A stretch of 64,000 bases of DNA, taken from NCBI GenBank assembly GCA_036946415.1, contig JAQIJD010000005.1, forward strand, positions 186,001 to 250,000. Reading direction: 5' to 3'. The position numbers and the translations under genes were made by a program. This document shows, in pieces, positions 55,373-64,000 of this stretch (position 1 is the first letter of the stretch; every line of letters starts with the position of its first letter). The notes beneath the pieces are model-generated. The model saw nothing but the letters and a program-made list of their open reading frames with translations, did not search any database and was not told the origin of the DNA. This stretch comes from Sphingomonas_Q fennica_A (GTDB lineage: Bacteria; Pseudomonadota; Alphaproteobacteria; Sphingomonadales; Sphingomonadaceae).

Positions 55373-56851
55373 GTGGCCCTCCTGCCCGCGTCGCTGCTGG
55401 CCGCCTGTGCGGTGGGGCCCGATTATCGCCCGCTGACGGCGACCGAACTGAAGCTGCCCGACCAGTTCGCCGCCGCGCGCCCCGCCGCGGCGATGGAGGA
55501 GGCGGATGTCGCGCGCTGGTGGCGCCGCTTCGGCGATCCGGTGCTGACCGACCTCGTCGAACGCGGCCTCGCCGCCAATCTGGACGTGGCGCAGGCGCGC
55601 GGCCGGCTCGCCACCGCGCGCGCCCAGCTGCGGGCGAGCCGGGCGGACCTGTTCCCCACGATCGACGCCACCGGATCGGTGACGCGATCGGTGGGGCAGG
55701 GGGGATCGAGCACGATCATCACCAACGGCACCGGCACCGGCGGCGGCGCGAATACGGCGGTGGTGTTCGATCGCGGCGACCGCACCATCTACCGCGCGGG
55801 CTTCGACGCGGCCTATGAGGTGGACGTCTTCGGCGGCATCCGCCGCACGATCGAGGCGGCGCGCGCCGCGGCGCAATCGAGCGAGGCGACGCTGCACGAT
55901 ACCCAACTGACGATCGCCTCCGAGATCGCGCTCAATTATGTCGACGCGCGACTGGCGCAAAACCAGCTCGCCATCGCCACCGCCACGCTGACCGCGCAGG
56001 ACGAGACGGTGGAGATCGTCGGCTGGCGGGTGCAGGCGGGGCTGGTCAGCGCGCTCGATCAGGAACAGGCGCGCCAGCTGCGTGCGCAGACCGCCGCCTC
56101 GATCCCGACGCTGCGCACCACCTACGTCGCCGCGGTCAACCGGCTGGCGGTGCTGCTGGGCGAGGCGCCGGGCGCGGTGACGGCGGCGATCGACGCGGCG
56201 CGGCCGGTGCCGCTCGCCCCCGTCGCCATCGCCGCGGCGATCCCGGCGGATGTGATCCGCAGGCGACCCGACGTCGCCGCCGCCGAACGGACCGCCGCCG
56301 CCGAAACGGCACGGATCGGGGTGGCGCAAGCCTCGCTCTACCCGGCGCTGCGCCTGTCCGGCACGATCGGCGGATCGGGCACGGCGTTGGGCGATGTCGT
56401 CTCGACGGCGATCGGCAGCCTGCTCGGCTCGCTCTCCGCCCCGCTGTTCCAGGGCGGGCGGCTGCGCGCGCAGGTGGCGGCGCAGCGCGGCACCGCCGAG
56501 GCGGCGCTCGCCGCCTATCGCCAGACGGTGCTCGTCGCACTGGAGGAGACGGAGAATGCGCTGACCGCGCTCGCCAATGCCGAGACGCGCGAGCGCCACC
56601 AGATCGAGGCCGACGAGGCGGCGCGCGCCGCGATCCTCTACGCGCGCAGCCAGTATCGCGCCGGCCTCATCGATTTCCAGACGCTGCTGGACAGCGAACG
56701 CACCCTGCTCACGGCGGATACCAATCGCGCGCAGGCACGCGCCGACCGGGCGACCGCGACCGTGCAGCTCTACAAGGCGCTGGGCGGCGGCTGGGAGGCG
56801 GCGGATGCGCCCGCCGCCGCCGCCGCCGCGCCGGCAGGAACCCCGTCATGA
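55373..56851 (+). CDS. Outer membrane efflux lipoprotein, OprM/NodT type
   Basis: A roughly 492-residue outer-membrane channel of the TolC/OprM family. The N-terminus carries a lipobox (LLAACAVGPDY) and the NodT-like VGPDYRPL; two OEP repeats follow, with WWRRFGDPVLTDLVERGLAANLDVAQARGRL and, in the second half, RRPDVAAAERTAAAETARIGVAQASLYPALRLSG. The only usable start near the lipobox is GTG at 55373, or CTG at 55352. Its stop overlaps the next start (ATGA), making it the first gene of the MacAB-like efflux operon. Confidence 0.93.
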   Translation: MALLPASLLAACAVGPDYRPLTATELKLPDQFAAARPAAAMEEADVARWWRRFGDPVLTDLVERGLAANLDVAQARGRLATARAQLRASRADLFPTIDATGSVTRSVGQGGSSTIITNGTGTGGGANTAVVFDRGDRTIYRAGFDAAYEVDVFGGIRRTIEAARAAAQSSEATLHDTQLTIASEIALNYVDARLAQNQLAIATATLTAQDETVEIVGWRVQAGLVSALDQEQARQLRAQTAASIPTLRTTYVAAVNRLAVLLGEAPGAVTAAIDAARPVPLAPVAIAAAIPADVIRRRPDVAAAERTAAAETARIGVAQASLYPALRLSGTIGGSGTALGDVVSTAIGSLLGSLSAPLFQGGRLRAQVAAQRGTAEAALAAYRQTVLVALEETENALTALANAETRERHQIEADEAARAAILYARSQYRAGLIDFQTLLDSERTLLTADTNRAQARADRATATVQLYKALGGGWEAADAPAAAAAAPAGTPS

Positions 56852-58179
56852 CCGATGCCGCCCAGACCGATCTCGCAACCTTCCTCGGCGCCGGCGCGCA
56901 CAGCCCGCGCAACCGCTGGATCAAGCGGGGGCTGATCGCGCTGGCGGGCGTGCTGCTCGTCATCCTGCTCGTCCGCCTCGCCACCGGCGGCAAGGCGGTG
57001 CCCGTGTGGCGGACGGAGGCGGTGACGCGCGGTGACCTCACCGTCACCGTCTCCGCCACCGGCAACCTCCAGCCGACCAATCAGGTGACGGTCGGCTCCG
57101 AGCTTTCGGGCCTCGTCACGCAGGTGCTGGTCGACAACAACGATCGCGTCCGGCGGGGCCAGGTTCTGGCGCGGATCGATCCGGCGCGCTTCCAGGATAC
57201 GGTGGAACAAAGCCGGGCGGCGCTGGCCGCGGCCGAGGCGGCGGTCGGCCAGGCCGAGGCGACGCGGCAGCAGACGCGCGCCGCGCTCAACCGTTTGCAG
57301 GAAGTCTATCGCCTGTCGGGCGGCAAGGTGCCTTCGGGGACCGAGCTGGATACCGGCCGGGCCGATTATGCGCGCGCGGTGGCGGCGGTGCGATCGGCCG
57401 AGGCGCAGGTGTTGCAGGCGCGCGCGCAGGCGCGGATCGACCAGACCCAATTGTCCCGGTCGCTGATCCTGTCGCCCGTCACGGGCGTGGTCCTCTCGCG
57501 CGAGATCGAGCCGGGCCAGACCGTCGCCGCCTCGTTCAACGCGCCGACGCTGTTCGTCATCGCCGAGGATCTGGCGCGGATGAAACTGGAAGCGAAGGTG
57601 GACGAGGCGGACGTGGGAGCGGTGAAGCGCGGCCAGCCGGCGAGCTTCACCGTCGATGCCTTTCCCGGCCGCCGCTTCCCGGCGAAGATCGCGCGGGTGG
57701 ACGTGGGCGCGAACACCGGGTCGAGCGGATCGACCGGCAGCAGCGGCACGACCACCACGACCGCGACGACCAGCAGCGTCGTCTCCTACACCGCCGAACT
57801 CAGCGTCGCGAACGGCGATCTGGCCCTGCGGCCGGGGATGACGGCGACGGCGGACATCGTGACGAGCGCGCGCCGCGGCGTGCTGCTGGTGCCCAACGCC
57901 GCGCTGCGCTTCACGCCGCCGGTGGCCGGCAGCGGCGGCGGGCGCGGGGTGGCGGGGATGATGCTGCCCGGCCCGCGCCGCCAGCGCCGCGGCAGCGAGC
58001 CGGCGATCGGCCGCGGCAGCCGCCAGACCGTCTATGTGGCGGGCGCCGACGGGGCGGCGCGCGCGGTCGAGGTAACGGTCGGCGAAACGAACGGCACGCA
58101 GACCGAGGTGACCGGCCAGATCGCGGCCGGTGATCGCGTGATCGTCGGCCAGCAGGTGCGGGGCGGCGGCGATGGCTGA
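56848..58179 (+). CDS. MacA-like periplasmic adaptor (HlyD family)
   Basis: A 443-residue membrane-fusion protein. One N-terminal membrane helix (GLIALAGVLLVILLVRL) is followed by the lipoyl-like half motif (GDLTVTVSATGNLQPTNQVTVGSELSGLVTQVLVDNNDRVRRGQVLARID), a long coiled-coil hairpin (about residues 115-210), the second lipoyl half (RSLILSPVTGVVLSREIEPGQTV) and a beta-barrel. A low-complexity Ser/Thr/Gly run lies near residues 290-308. It joins the MacB-like pair to the outer membrane channel. It overlaps its neighbours at both ends. Confidence 0.93.
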   Translation: MTDAAQTDLATFLGAGAHSPRNRWIKRGLIALAGVLLVILLVRLATGGKAVPVWRTEAVTRGDLTVTVSATGNLQPTNQVTVGSELSGLVTQVLVDNNDRVRRGQVLARIDPARFQDTVEQSRAALAAAEAAVGQAEATRQQTRAALNRLQEVYRLSGGKVPSGTELDTGRADYARAVAAVRSAEAQVLQARAQARIDQTQLSRSLILSPVTGVVLSREIEPGQTVAASFNAPTLFVIAEDLARMKLEAKVDEADVGAVKRGQPASFTVDAFPGRRFPAKIARVDVGANTGSSGSTGSSGTTTTTATTSSVVSYTAELSVANGDLALRPGMTATADIVTSARRGVLLVPNAALRFTPPVAGSGGGRGVAGMMLPGPRRQRRGSEPAIGRGSRQTVYVAGADGAARAVEVTVGETNGTQTEVTGQIAAGDRVIVGQQVRGGGDG

Positions 58180-58897
58180 GGCATCGGCCCCGCTCATATC
58201 GCTGCGTGGCGTCACCAAGACGTTCGGCACCGGGCCGGCCGCCTTCCAGGCGCTGAAGGGGATCGACCTTGACATCGCCGAGGGCGATTTCGTGGCCGTG
58301 ATGGGCCCGTCCGGATCGGGCAAATCGACGACGATGAACATCCTCGGCTGCCTCGACGTGCCGAGCGAAGGGCGTTTCCTGTTCCGCGGCCATGCGGTCG
58401 AGGCGCTGGACCGCGACCAGCGCGCCCTGATGCGGCGGCGCTACCTGGGCTTCGTGTTCCAGGGGTTCAACCTGCTCTCCCGCACCAGCGCGCTGGAGAA
58501 TGTCGAGCTGCCATTGCTGTATCGCGGCGAGGAGAAGGGGCGGCGGCGCGACATGGCGATGGCGGCGCTGGCGCAGGTCGGCCTCGATCGCTGGTGGGAT
58601 CATACGCCGGCCGAGCTGTCCGGCGGGCAGCAGCAGCGCGTGGCGATCGCGCGCGCGATCGTGACGCAGCCGGCGGTGCTGCTGGCGGACGAACCGACCG
58701 GCAATCTCGACAGCGAACGGTCGATCGAGATCATGCAATTGCTGACAGGCCTCAACCGCACCTCCGGCATCACCGTGCTGATGGTGACGCACGAGGCGGA
58801 GATGGCCGCCTTCGCCCGCACCGTGATCCACTTCCGCGACGGGCTGGTCGAGCGGATCGATGCGCGCCACGTGCAGGGTGCGGAGGTTTCCGCCTGA
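58172..58897 (+). CDS. MacB-type ABC transporter ATP-binding protein
   Basis: A 241-residue ATPase with Walker A GPSGSGKST (residues 45-53), Q-loop FVFQGFNLLSRTSALENVELPLLYRG (typical of MacB/LolD), signature LSGGQQQRVAIARAIV, Walker B VLLADEPTGNLDS and switch VTHEAEM. In E. coli MacB this domain is fused to the permease; here it is a separate gene that overlaps the permease gene by TGATG. Export of an antibiotic, peptide or lipid is expected. Confidence 0.95.
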   Translation: MAEASAPLISLRGVTKTFGTGPAAFQALKGIDLDIAEGDFVAVMGPSGSGKSTTMNILGCLDVPSEGRFLFRGHAVEALDRDQRALMRRRYLGFVFQGFNLLSRTSALENVELPLLYRGEEKGRRRDMAMAALAQVGLDRWWDHTPAELSGGQQQRVAIARAIVTQPAVLLADEPTGNLDSERSIEIMQLLTGLNRTSGITVLMVTHEAEMAAFARTVIHFRDGLVERIDARHVQGAEVSA

Positions 58898-60102
58898 TGC
58901 TGGGCACCACCATCTTGCTGGCGGTGCGCGAGATACGGCGCCACCTGCTCCGATCCTTCCTCACCATCCTCGGCATCGTCATCGGCGTGGCGGCGGTGGT
59001 GACGATGGTGACGCTGGGCAACGGCACGACCGCGGCGGTGCGCGACCAGATCGCCAGCCTCGGCTCCAACATCCTCCAGATCCGGCCGGGCCAGGGCTTC
59101 GGCCGCGGCGGCGGCGGGCCGGCCCCGCCCGACTTCAAGCCGGAGGACGTGACCGCGATCCGCGACCAGATCGGCGGGGTGACGGCGGTCGCCCCGCAGG
59201 CGCAATCGAGCGGCACCGTCGTCCACAATGCCGCCAACTGGTCGACCACAATCAACGGCACCACCGACGATTATTTCGTGGCGCAGCAATGGGTGCTGTC
59301 CGCCGGGCGCCTGTTCAGCGCGGCGGAGGAGCAGGCCGGCAAGGCGGTGTGCATCATCGGCAGCACCGTCGAACGCAACCTGTTCCACGGCGAAGACCCG
59401 ATCGGCCAGCGGATGCGGGTGAAGGACATTTCGTGCGACTTGATCGGCACGCTGGTGACGCGTGGGCAGGGCGGCTTCGGCAACGATCAGGACGATGTCG
59501 TCATCATGCCGGTCAAGGCCGTCCAGCGCCGCTTCACCGGCAGCCGCGACATCCGCTCGATCATGGTCGCGGTGGATGCCGATTATGACAGCCAGGCGGT
59601 GCAGGACGCGATCACCGGCCTGCTGCGCGAACGGCGCAAGCTGGGCGACCGCGAGGACGATTTCTCGATCTTCGACACGCGCCAGATCGCCGACACGCTG
59701 TCGGGCACGACGCAATTGCTCACTTCGATCGTGGCGGCGGTGGCGGGCATCTCGCTGCTGGTCGGCGGGATCGGGATCATGAACATCATGCTCGTCTCGG
59801 TGACGGAGCGGACGCGCGAGATCGGCATCCGCCTCGCCATCGGCGCGGTGGCGCGCGAGGTGCTGCTGCAATTCCTGGTGGAGGCGGTGGTGCTGGCCTG
59901 CCTGGGCGGGCTGGTCGGCCTCGCCCTGGCACTCGCCGCCAGCCTCGCGCTGGCGCCGGTGATGAAGGTGCCGTTCCTGTTCGATCCGCAGATCAACCTG
60001 CTGGCCTTCGGCTTTTCGGCGCTGATCGGGATCGTCTTCGGCTATTTCCCCGCGCGGCGGGCCGCCGCGCTCAACCCGATCGATGCGCTGCGCCATGAAT
60101 AG
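58897..60102 (+). CDS. MacB-type ABC transporter permease
   Basis: A 401-residue permease with the MacB layout: one N-terminal helix (SFLTILGIVIGVAAVVTMVTLGNG), a large periplasmic MacB_PCD domain (residues 45-260, NILQIRPGQGFG, FSAAEEQAGKAVCIIGSTVERNLF), and the FtsX domain with three helices (LLTSIVAAVAGISLLVGGIGIMNIMLVSVTERTREIGIRLAIGA). The start ATG overlaps the ATPase stop and its stop overlaps the start of the EF-hand gene by 8 bases. It pairs with the preceding ATPase. Confidence 0.95.
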   Translation: MLGTTILLAVREIRRHLLRSFLTILGIVIGVAAVVTMVTLGNGTTAAVRDQIASLGSNILQIRPGQGFGRGGGGPAPPDFKPEDVTAIRDQIGGVTAVAPQAQSSGTVVHNAANWSTTINGTTDDYFVAQQWVLSAGRLFSAAEEQAGKAVCIIGSTVERNLFHGEDPIGQRMRVKDISCDLIGTLVTRGQGGFGNDQDDVVIMPVKAVQRRFTGSRDIRSIMVAVDADYDSQAVQDAITGLLRERRKLGDREDDFSIFDTRQIADTLSGTTQLLTSIVAAVAGISLLVGGIGIMNIMLVSVTERTREIGIRLAIGAVAREVLLQFLVEAVVLACLGGLVGLALALAASLALAPVMKVPFLFDPQINLLAFGFSALIGIVFGYFPARRAAALNPIDALRHE

Positions 60103-60757
60103 TCTGCTGTTTGCCCTCGTCCTGATCGCCGCGCCGGCGGCGGCGCAGAAGCCGCCCAAGATTCCGAAGGATGCGCCCTATTGCGTGCCGGCCGAGGCGC
60201 CGCAGCTGTTCCTTTCGCCGATGGGGGAGCCGTTCCGCGCCAAGGGGAGCGAGGCCGATCCGGCGGCGGCATGGTTCGCCGGCGCGGATCGCGACGGCGA
60301 CGGCCAGCTGACGATGGCCGAATTCGCGGCCGATGCCCGACGGTTCTTCGCGACGCTGGACGGGGATCGGGACGGGGCGCTGGTGCCCGAGGAAGTCGCC
60401 GCCTACGAACGTTCGGTGCCCGAGACGGCGCTGTTCCGCCCGCGCGGCGAACAGGCGGTGCGTCCGCCGGCGAAGCGCCGCAAGGACGACCCCGGCTATG
60501 GCGGGGAGATGGGGGCCGGACGCTACGGCTTCCTGAACGTGCCGCAGCCGATCTGGTCGGCCGACCTCGACATCGACCGCGCCGTCACCCTCGCCGAATT
60601 CGAGCGGGCCGCCGCCAAGCGCTTCGGCCTGCTGGACAAGGCGGGCGCCGGCGCGCTGACGATGGCGGCGCTCGGCCGCACCCCCGCCGCCGCCGAGCGC
60701 GCCGGCCCCTGCCAGCCGCGCCCGAAACGCGCGCAACGCCCGGAGCGTCCGCGATGA
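60095..60757 (+). CDS. Exported EF-hand protein within the efflux operon
   Basis: A 220-residue protein with a signal peptide (SLLFALVLIAAPAAAQ) and at least two EF-hand loops. The first reads DRDGDGQLTMAEF and the second DGDRDGALVPEEV, both with acidic residues at the calcium-coordinating positions. A later DIDRAVTLAEF is a degenerate third. The C-terminus is basic (PKRAQRPERPR). It probably binds Ca2+ in the periplasm. The gene overlaps the permease upstream by 8 bases and the response regulator downstream by ATGA, so it belongs to the efflux/regulation operon. It may be a calcium cue for the system, which is inference. Confidence 0.85.
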   Translation: MNSLLFALVLIAAPAAAQKPPKIPKDAPYCVPAEAPQLFLSPMGEPFRAKGSEADPAAAWFAGADRDGDGQLTMAEFAADARRFFATLDGDRDGALVPEEVAAYERSVPETALFRPRGEQAVRPPAKRRKDDPGYGGEMGAGRYGFLNVPQPIWSADLDIDRAVTLAEFERAAAKRFGLLDKAGAGALTMAALGRTPAAAERAGPCQPRPKRAQRPERPR

Positions 60758-61455
60758 CCAGCCCCCGCATATTGGTGGTGGACGACGATGCCGAACTGCG
60801 CGGCCTCGTCACCGATTTCCTCTCGGCCAACCATCTGGCGGCGGAGGGTGCCGCGGACGGACGGGAGATGGACGCGAAGCTCGCTGAGGGTCGCTACGAC
60901 CTGATCGTGCTCGACCTGATGATGCCGGGCGAGGACGGGCTGTCGATCCTGCGCCGGCTGCGCAAGCCCGGCGGGCCGGGGATCATCATGCTCTCCGCAA
61001 TGGGTGAGGATACCGACCGGATCATCGGGCTGGAGGTGGGCGCGGACGATTATCTGCCCAAGCCCTGCAACCCGCGCGAACTGCTCGCCCGCATCCGCGC
61101 GGTGCTGCGGCGGCGGGCGGATGCCGGGATGGGCGACGGGGGCGGGGGGCCGCCCGTCCGCCGGTTCGGGGCATGGACGGTCGATCTGGTCGCGCGCGAG
61201 GTGCGGCGGCCGGGGGCGGCGCCCCAGCCGCTGACCGACGCCGAATTCCGCATCCTCGCCGCCTTTCTCGACCGGCCGCAGCGCGTGCTGACGCGCGACC
61301 AGCTGATCGAACATGGCAAGGGGCTGGAAAGCGACGTGTTCGATCGCGCGGTGGACGTGACGATCAGCCGCCTGCGCAAGAAGCTGGGGCCGGACGACCC
61401 GATCCGCACCGTGCGCAACGAAGGCTATATGTTCACGCTGAAGGTGGAGGCGTGA
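60754..61455 (+). CDS. OmpR-family response regulator
   Basis: A 233-residue regulator. The receiver domain has Asp10-Asp12 acidic cluster (VVDDDAE), phospho-acceptor Asp54 (IVLDLMMPGEDG) and the PKPCNPRELLARI Lys. The C-terminal winged helix has PLTDAEFRILAAFLDRP and the final IRTVRNEGYMF. It overlaps the EF-hand gene upstream (ATGA) and the kinase gene downstream (GTGA). The natural targets are the efflux genes in the same operon. Confidence 0.95.
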   Translation: MTSPRILVVDDDAELRGLVTDFLSANHLAAEGAADGREMDAKLAEGRYDLIVLDLMMPGEDGLSILRRLRKPGGPGIIMLSAMGEDTDRIIGLEVGADDYLPKPCNPRELLARIRAVLRRRADAGMGDGGGGPPVRRFGAWTVDLVAREVRRPGAAPQPLTDAEFRILAAFLDRPQRVLTRDQLIEHGKGLESDVFDRAVDVTISRLRKKLGPDDPIRTVRNEGYMFTLKVEA

Positions 61456-62816
61456 CCATCGCGGCGGCGGCGCGTCCGGGGGGCCTCACCGTCTTCCGGC
61501 AGACGCTGCTGCTCCTGCTCGTGAGCCTCGTCGCCAGCCAAACGGTGGCGGTGGCGCTGGTGCTGCTGCTGCCGCCGCCGCGGCCGGAAATCCATCGCCT
61601 GTCGGAACTGGCCGACGGCCTGCGCGGCCGCCCGCCGACCGACGAGGACGATAGCCCGCTCGGCGCACGTATCCTCGCCGGCGCTCCGCCGCGGCCTGCC
61701 GGGCTGATCGCGGACGAGGGCTATACGGCGATGCTGGCCGCGCGGCTCGATCGGTCGCCCGCCGACGTGCGGCTATTCTATCAGGCCGAGCAGCGCGGGC
61801 CCTTCGAGCAATTGTTCGAGCGGCGCCGCCGGCGGCGGAGCGAGGTGCGGATGCGGCGTGGCGAGCCGATCTTCTTCAACGGCGTGTTCGCGGCCGAGCG
61901 GCTGGCCGACGGGCGCTGGCGGGCGGTGGCGACCGACGATCCCCCGCTGCTCTCCCCCTGGCAGCGACGGCTGCTGCTGTGGTTCGGCGCCTCGGCGCTG
62001 ATCCTGCTGCCCTTCGCCTGGGGTTTCGCACGCGCGATCAGCCGGCCGATCCGCGCCTTCGCCGCCGCCGCCGACCGGCTGGGCGCGGACCCCAACGCCC
62101 CGCCGGTGCCCGAACGCGGCCCGGCCGAGCTGCGGACGACGGCGCACGCGCTCAACCGGATGCAGAAGCGCGTCGCCGATCATCTGGCCGAGCGGACGGC
62201 GATGATCGGGGCGATCGCGCACGATCTGCGCACCCCGCTCGCCCGCATCGCCTTCCGCATCGAGGCGGCGCCCGATCCCCTGCGCGCCAAGGTGCAGGAC
62301 GATCTGGAACAGATGCGGGCGATGATCGCCGCGACGATCGGCTTCGTCCGCCATGCGGCCTCGCCGGTGCCGCGGCGGCCGGTCGACCTGTTCGATCTCC
62401 TGTCGCGCATCGCCGCGCAGGAACGCGAACAGGGGCGCGCGGTGACGGTGGCGGGGGAAGGGCCGCTGGTGGCGGAGGGCGATCCGCTGGCGCTCTCCCG
62501 CCTGTTCCAGAATCTGGTCGACAACGGCATCGCCTACGGCACCCGCGTCGCCGTCACGATGGCGGTGGAGGGCGGCACGATCGCCATCCGGCTGGCGGAC
62601 GACGGGCCGGGGCTGCCGGCGGACCAGATCGAGCGGATGTTCCAGCCGTTCCAGCGCGGCGATCCGTCGCGCAACCGGCAGACGGGCGGCATCGGCCTCG
62701 GCCTCACCATCGCGCGGACCATCGCCGAGGATCATGGCGGGACGATCGCCCTCGCCAACCGGCCGGGCGGCGGGCTGGAGGCGACGGTGCGGCTGCCGGC
62801 TCAGCCGAGCGCGTAG
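61452..62816 (+). CDS. Sensor histidine kinase, HAMP type
   Basis: A 454-residue membrane kinase. A first helix (FRQTLLLLLVSLVASQTVAVALVLLL), a periplasmic loop of about 130 residues that includes an Arg-rich stretch (FERRRRRRSEVRMRRG), and a second helix near residue 175 precede a HAMP domain. The HisKA box holds His257 (GAIAHDLRTPL). The HATPase has NLVDNGIAYG, DDGPGLP and GGIGLGLTIARTI. The start is GTG overlapping the regulator's TGA. The Arg-rich periplasmic loop may sense anions or calcium changes relayed by the EF-hand protein, which is conjecture. Confidence 0.95.
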   Translation: MTIAAAARPGGLTVFRQTLLLLLVSLVASQTVAVALVLLLPPPRPEIHRLSELADGLRGRPPTDEDDSPLGARILAGAPPRPAGLIADEGYTAMLAARLDRSPADVRLFYQAEQRGPFEQLFERRRRRRSEVRMRRGEPIFFNGVFAAERLADGRWRAVATDDPPLLSPWQRRLLLWFGASALILLPFAWGFARAISRPIRAFAAAADRLGADPNAPPVPERGPAELRTTAHALNRMQKRVADHLAERTAMIGAIAHDLRTPLARIAFRIEAAPDPLRAKVQDDLEQMRAMIAATIGFVRHAASPVPRRPVDLFDLLSRIAAQEREQGRAVTVAGEGPLVAEGDPLALSRLFQNLVDNGIAYGTRVAVTMAVEGGTIAIRLADDGPGLPADQIERMFQPFQRGDPSRNRQTGGIGLGLTIARTIAEDHGGTIALANRPGGGLEATVRLPAQPSA

Positions 62817-63334
62817 CGGGCGATCGTCTCGTAGGTGGCGCCCTCGCCGCCGAGATGGCTTTCGTACAGGCGGAAATCGGTGATCGCAGCGGGTGCGGTG
62901 GCGAAGCCCGCCCAGCGATCGAGCGCCTCGCCGATGCCGGTCGCGGTGCGGCGCATGCGCGCGACGGTGACGTGCGGCTGGAAGGCGCGACCGTCGCGCG
63001 GCACGCCGGCCCGCGCCAGCGCGGCATCGACGCGGGCGTGCAGTTCCGCGACCGGGGCGGCGGGCGTCACGCCGACCCACAGGCTGTGCGGCCGGCCGCC
63101 GCCGCCGAACGTGCCGGCGCCGGTGAGCGCGATCTCGAACGGCATCGCCCGGACGCGGCCGAGGGCGACGGCGATGTCCTCCGCCTGATGGCGATCGACT
63201 TCGCCGATGAAACGCAGCGTGAGGTGAAGTTGCGCGTCGCTTTGCCAGCGAAGTCCCACGCCGCCGCCCATTCCGGCCAAAAGATGTTGCCGCAATGTTG
63301 CCGGGAGGTGAAGAGCGACGAACAGCCTGTGCAT
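62801..63334 (-). CDS. thpR: RNA 2',3'-cyclic phosphodiesterase ThpR
   Basis: A 2H-phosphoesterase of about 177 residues. The two catalytic His-x-Thr motifs are HLTL (His37) in QLHLTLRFIGE and HVTV in FQPHVTVARMR. The start HRLFVALHLP is typical of ThpR, which opens 2',3'-cyclic phosphates on RNA ends. ATG at 63334 has an AGCGGAAGA ribosome site; an ATG at 63346 is the alternative. Its last 16 bases overlap the end of the histidine kinase on the other strand. Confidence 0.92.
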   Translation of the reverse strand: MHRLFVALHLPATLRQHLLAGMGGGVGLRWQSDAQLHLTLRFIGEVDRHQAEDIAVALGRVRAMPFEIALTGAGTFGGGGRPHSLWVGVTPAAPVAELHARVDAALARAGVPRDGRAFQPHVTVARMRRTATGIGEALDRWAGFATAPAAITDFRLYESHLGGEGATYETIARYALG

Positions 63335-63465
63335 TCTTCCGCTCATGCCGCGGATCGGCGCGCGCCGGAACCGCCGTTCGGCTTGAAATGTTGGATTTCT
63401 GCGCCGATATTGCGGTGGCCGGCGTATTCCACGCGCCGGGCCTGATTTGGAGATGGGAAAAGGCA

Positions 63466-64000
63466 ATGGCGAACTGGTCTGATCCGCGCAGCGCGTTGGG
63501 CGCGCGCACGGGCGCAACGGAGGCCCGCGCCGCCGAGCGCGATGCCGGCCTGCGTTCCTATATGCTCTCGGTCTATAACTACATGGCGTCGGGCGTGCTG
63601 CTGACGGGCATCGTCGCGCTGCTGTTCGCCAACGGCGGTATCCAAGCGATCGCCGGCACGCCGCTGGTGTTCCTCGTCATGCTGGCGCCGCTGGCGTTCG
63701 TGATGGTGATCAGCTTCGGCATCAACAAGCTGTCGACGGGTGCGGCGCAGGCGCTCTACTGGGCGTTCGCGGTGGCGATGGGCCTGTCGATGTCGTCGAT
63801 CTTCCTCGTCTATACGGGCGTGTCGATCGCGACGACCTTCTTCGCGACGGCGGCGGCGTTCGCGGGTCTCAGCCTCTACGGCTACACCACGAAGCGCGAT
63901 CTGTCGGGCTTCGGCACGTTCCTGATCATGGGCGTGATCGGGCTGCTGGTGGCGTCGCTGGTCAACATCTTCGTGCGGTCGAGCGCGCTGCAATTCGCGA
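63466..64000 (+). CDS. Bax inhibitor-1/YccA family membrane protein (3' end outside window)
   Basis: The visible 178 codons start MANWSDPRSALG and run through at least six hydrophobic segments, including SVYNYMASGVLLTGIVALLF and ALYWAFAVAMGLSMSSIFLVY. The arrangement YMASGVLLTG then LVFLVMLAPLAFVM fits the BI-1/YccA family, related to calcium-leak proteins such as YetJ and to YccA, which affects FtsH proteolysis. A GGGAAAAGG ribosome site precedes ATG at 63466. The frame is still open at the window end. Role is open. Confidence 0.9.
   Translation, partial: MANWSDPRSALGARTGATEARAAERDAGLRSYMLSVYNYMASGVLLTGIVALLFANGGIQAIAGTPLVFLVMLAPLAFVMVISFGINKLSTGAAQALYWAFAVAMGLSMSSIFLVYTGVSIATTFFATAAAFAGLSLYGYTTKRDLSGFGTFLIMGVIGLLVASLVNIFVRSSALQFA

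Overview
The window is a high-GC (by eye about two thirds G+C) chromosomal segment of an alphaproteobacterium, most likely of the Sphingomonadaceae. The evidence is the gene content and order: addA-trxA, OxyR divergent from ahpC-ahpD, two large TonB-dependent receptors, an RcdA/DUF1465 protein, a possible ROSE-like leader on a small heat-shock gene, and families of short palindromic repeats. There is no phage, plasmid, transposase or CRISPR signal. It opens inside addA and closes inside a Bax-inhibitor-1 family gene.

Layout. 1-6.3 kb: DNA repair helicase AddA, thioredoxin, the OxyR/AhpC/AhpD peroxide defence set, serine acetyltransferase CysE behind a striking hairpin, and a DUF2794 gene. 6.4-15.4 kb (minus strand): a membrane protein, then the phosphate regulon in the order gph-phoR-pstS-pstC-pstA-pstB-phoU-phoB; pstA carries three one-base indels. 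15.5-18.7 kb: glmU-glmS (UDP-GlcNAc synthesis). 18.7-21.9 kb (minus): a four-cysteine Rrf2 regulator with the sulfate importer cysTWA. 22-29 kb: tRNA-His, an acyltransferase with a tiny coupled ORF, then two nucleoside-phosphorylase-fold exported proteins and an Oar-type TonB receptor that look like a purine nucleoside uptake module. 29-38.6 kb: SDR and SnoaL-like genes, ychF-maoC, a frameshifted TonB receptor, a 2OG-Fe oxygenase, pth, rplY and a TraB/GumN protein.

38.6-44.6 kb (plus): glyQ-glyS (glyS carries an in-frame palindromic repeat and a low-GC patch) and pyruvate phosphate dikinase. 44.7-48.8 kb: a four-gene O-acetylation cluster (two SGNH proteins, an MBOAT acyltransferase, a small membrane protein). 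48.8-53 kb: SleB-type wall hydrolase, AI-2E family permease, tRNA-Asp, two divergent YdcH/DUF465 genes, Hsp20 and RcdA. 53.1-64 kb: an S46 peptidase, then a tightly overlapping run of an OprM/NodT-type outer membrane factor, MacA-like adaptor, MacB-like ATPase and permease, EF-hand protein, response regulator and histidine kinase; finally ThpR and a Bax-inhibitor-1 family protein.

Several gene pairs overlap by ATGA, GTGA or TGATG, so translational coupling is common here. Five one-base indels in three genes (pstA, a TonB receptor, the TraB/GumN gene) mean either local sequence errors or young gene decay. The observations that most deserve a second look are a 125-bp three-hairpin repeat with compensatory base changes between its two copies, the repeat embedded in frame in glyS, the hairpin leaders of hsp20 and cysE, and the purine, O-acetylation and MacAB/EF-hand clusters.
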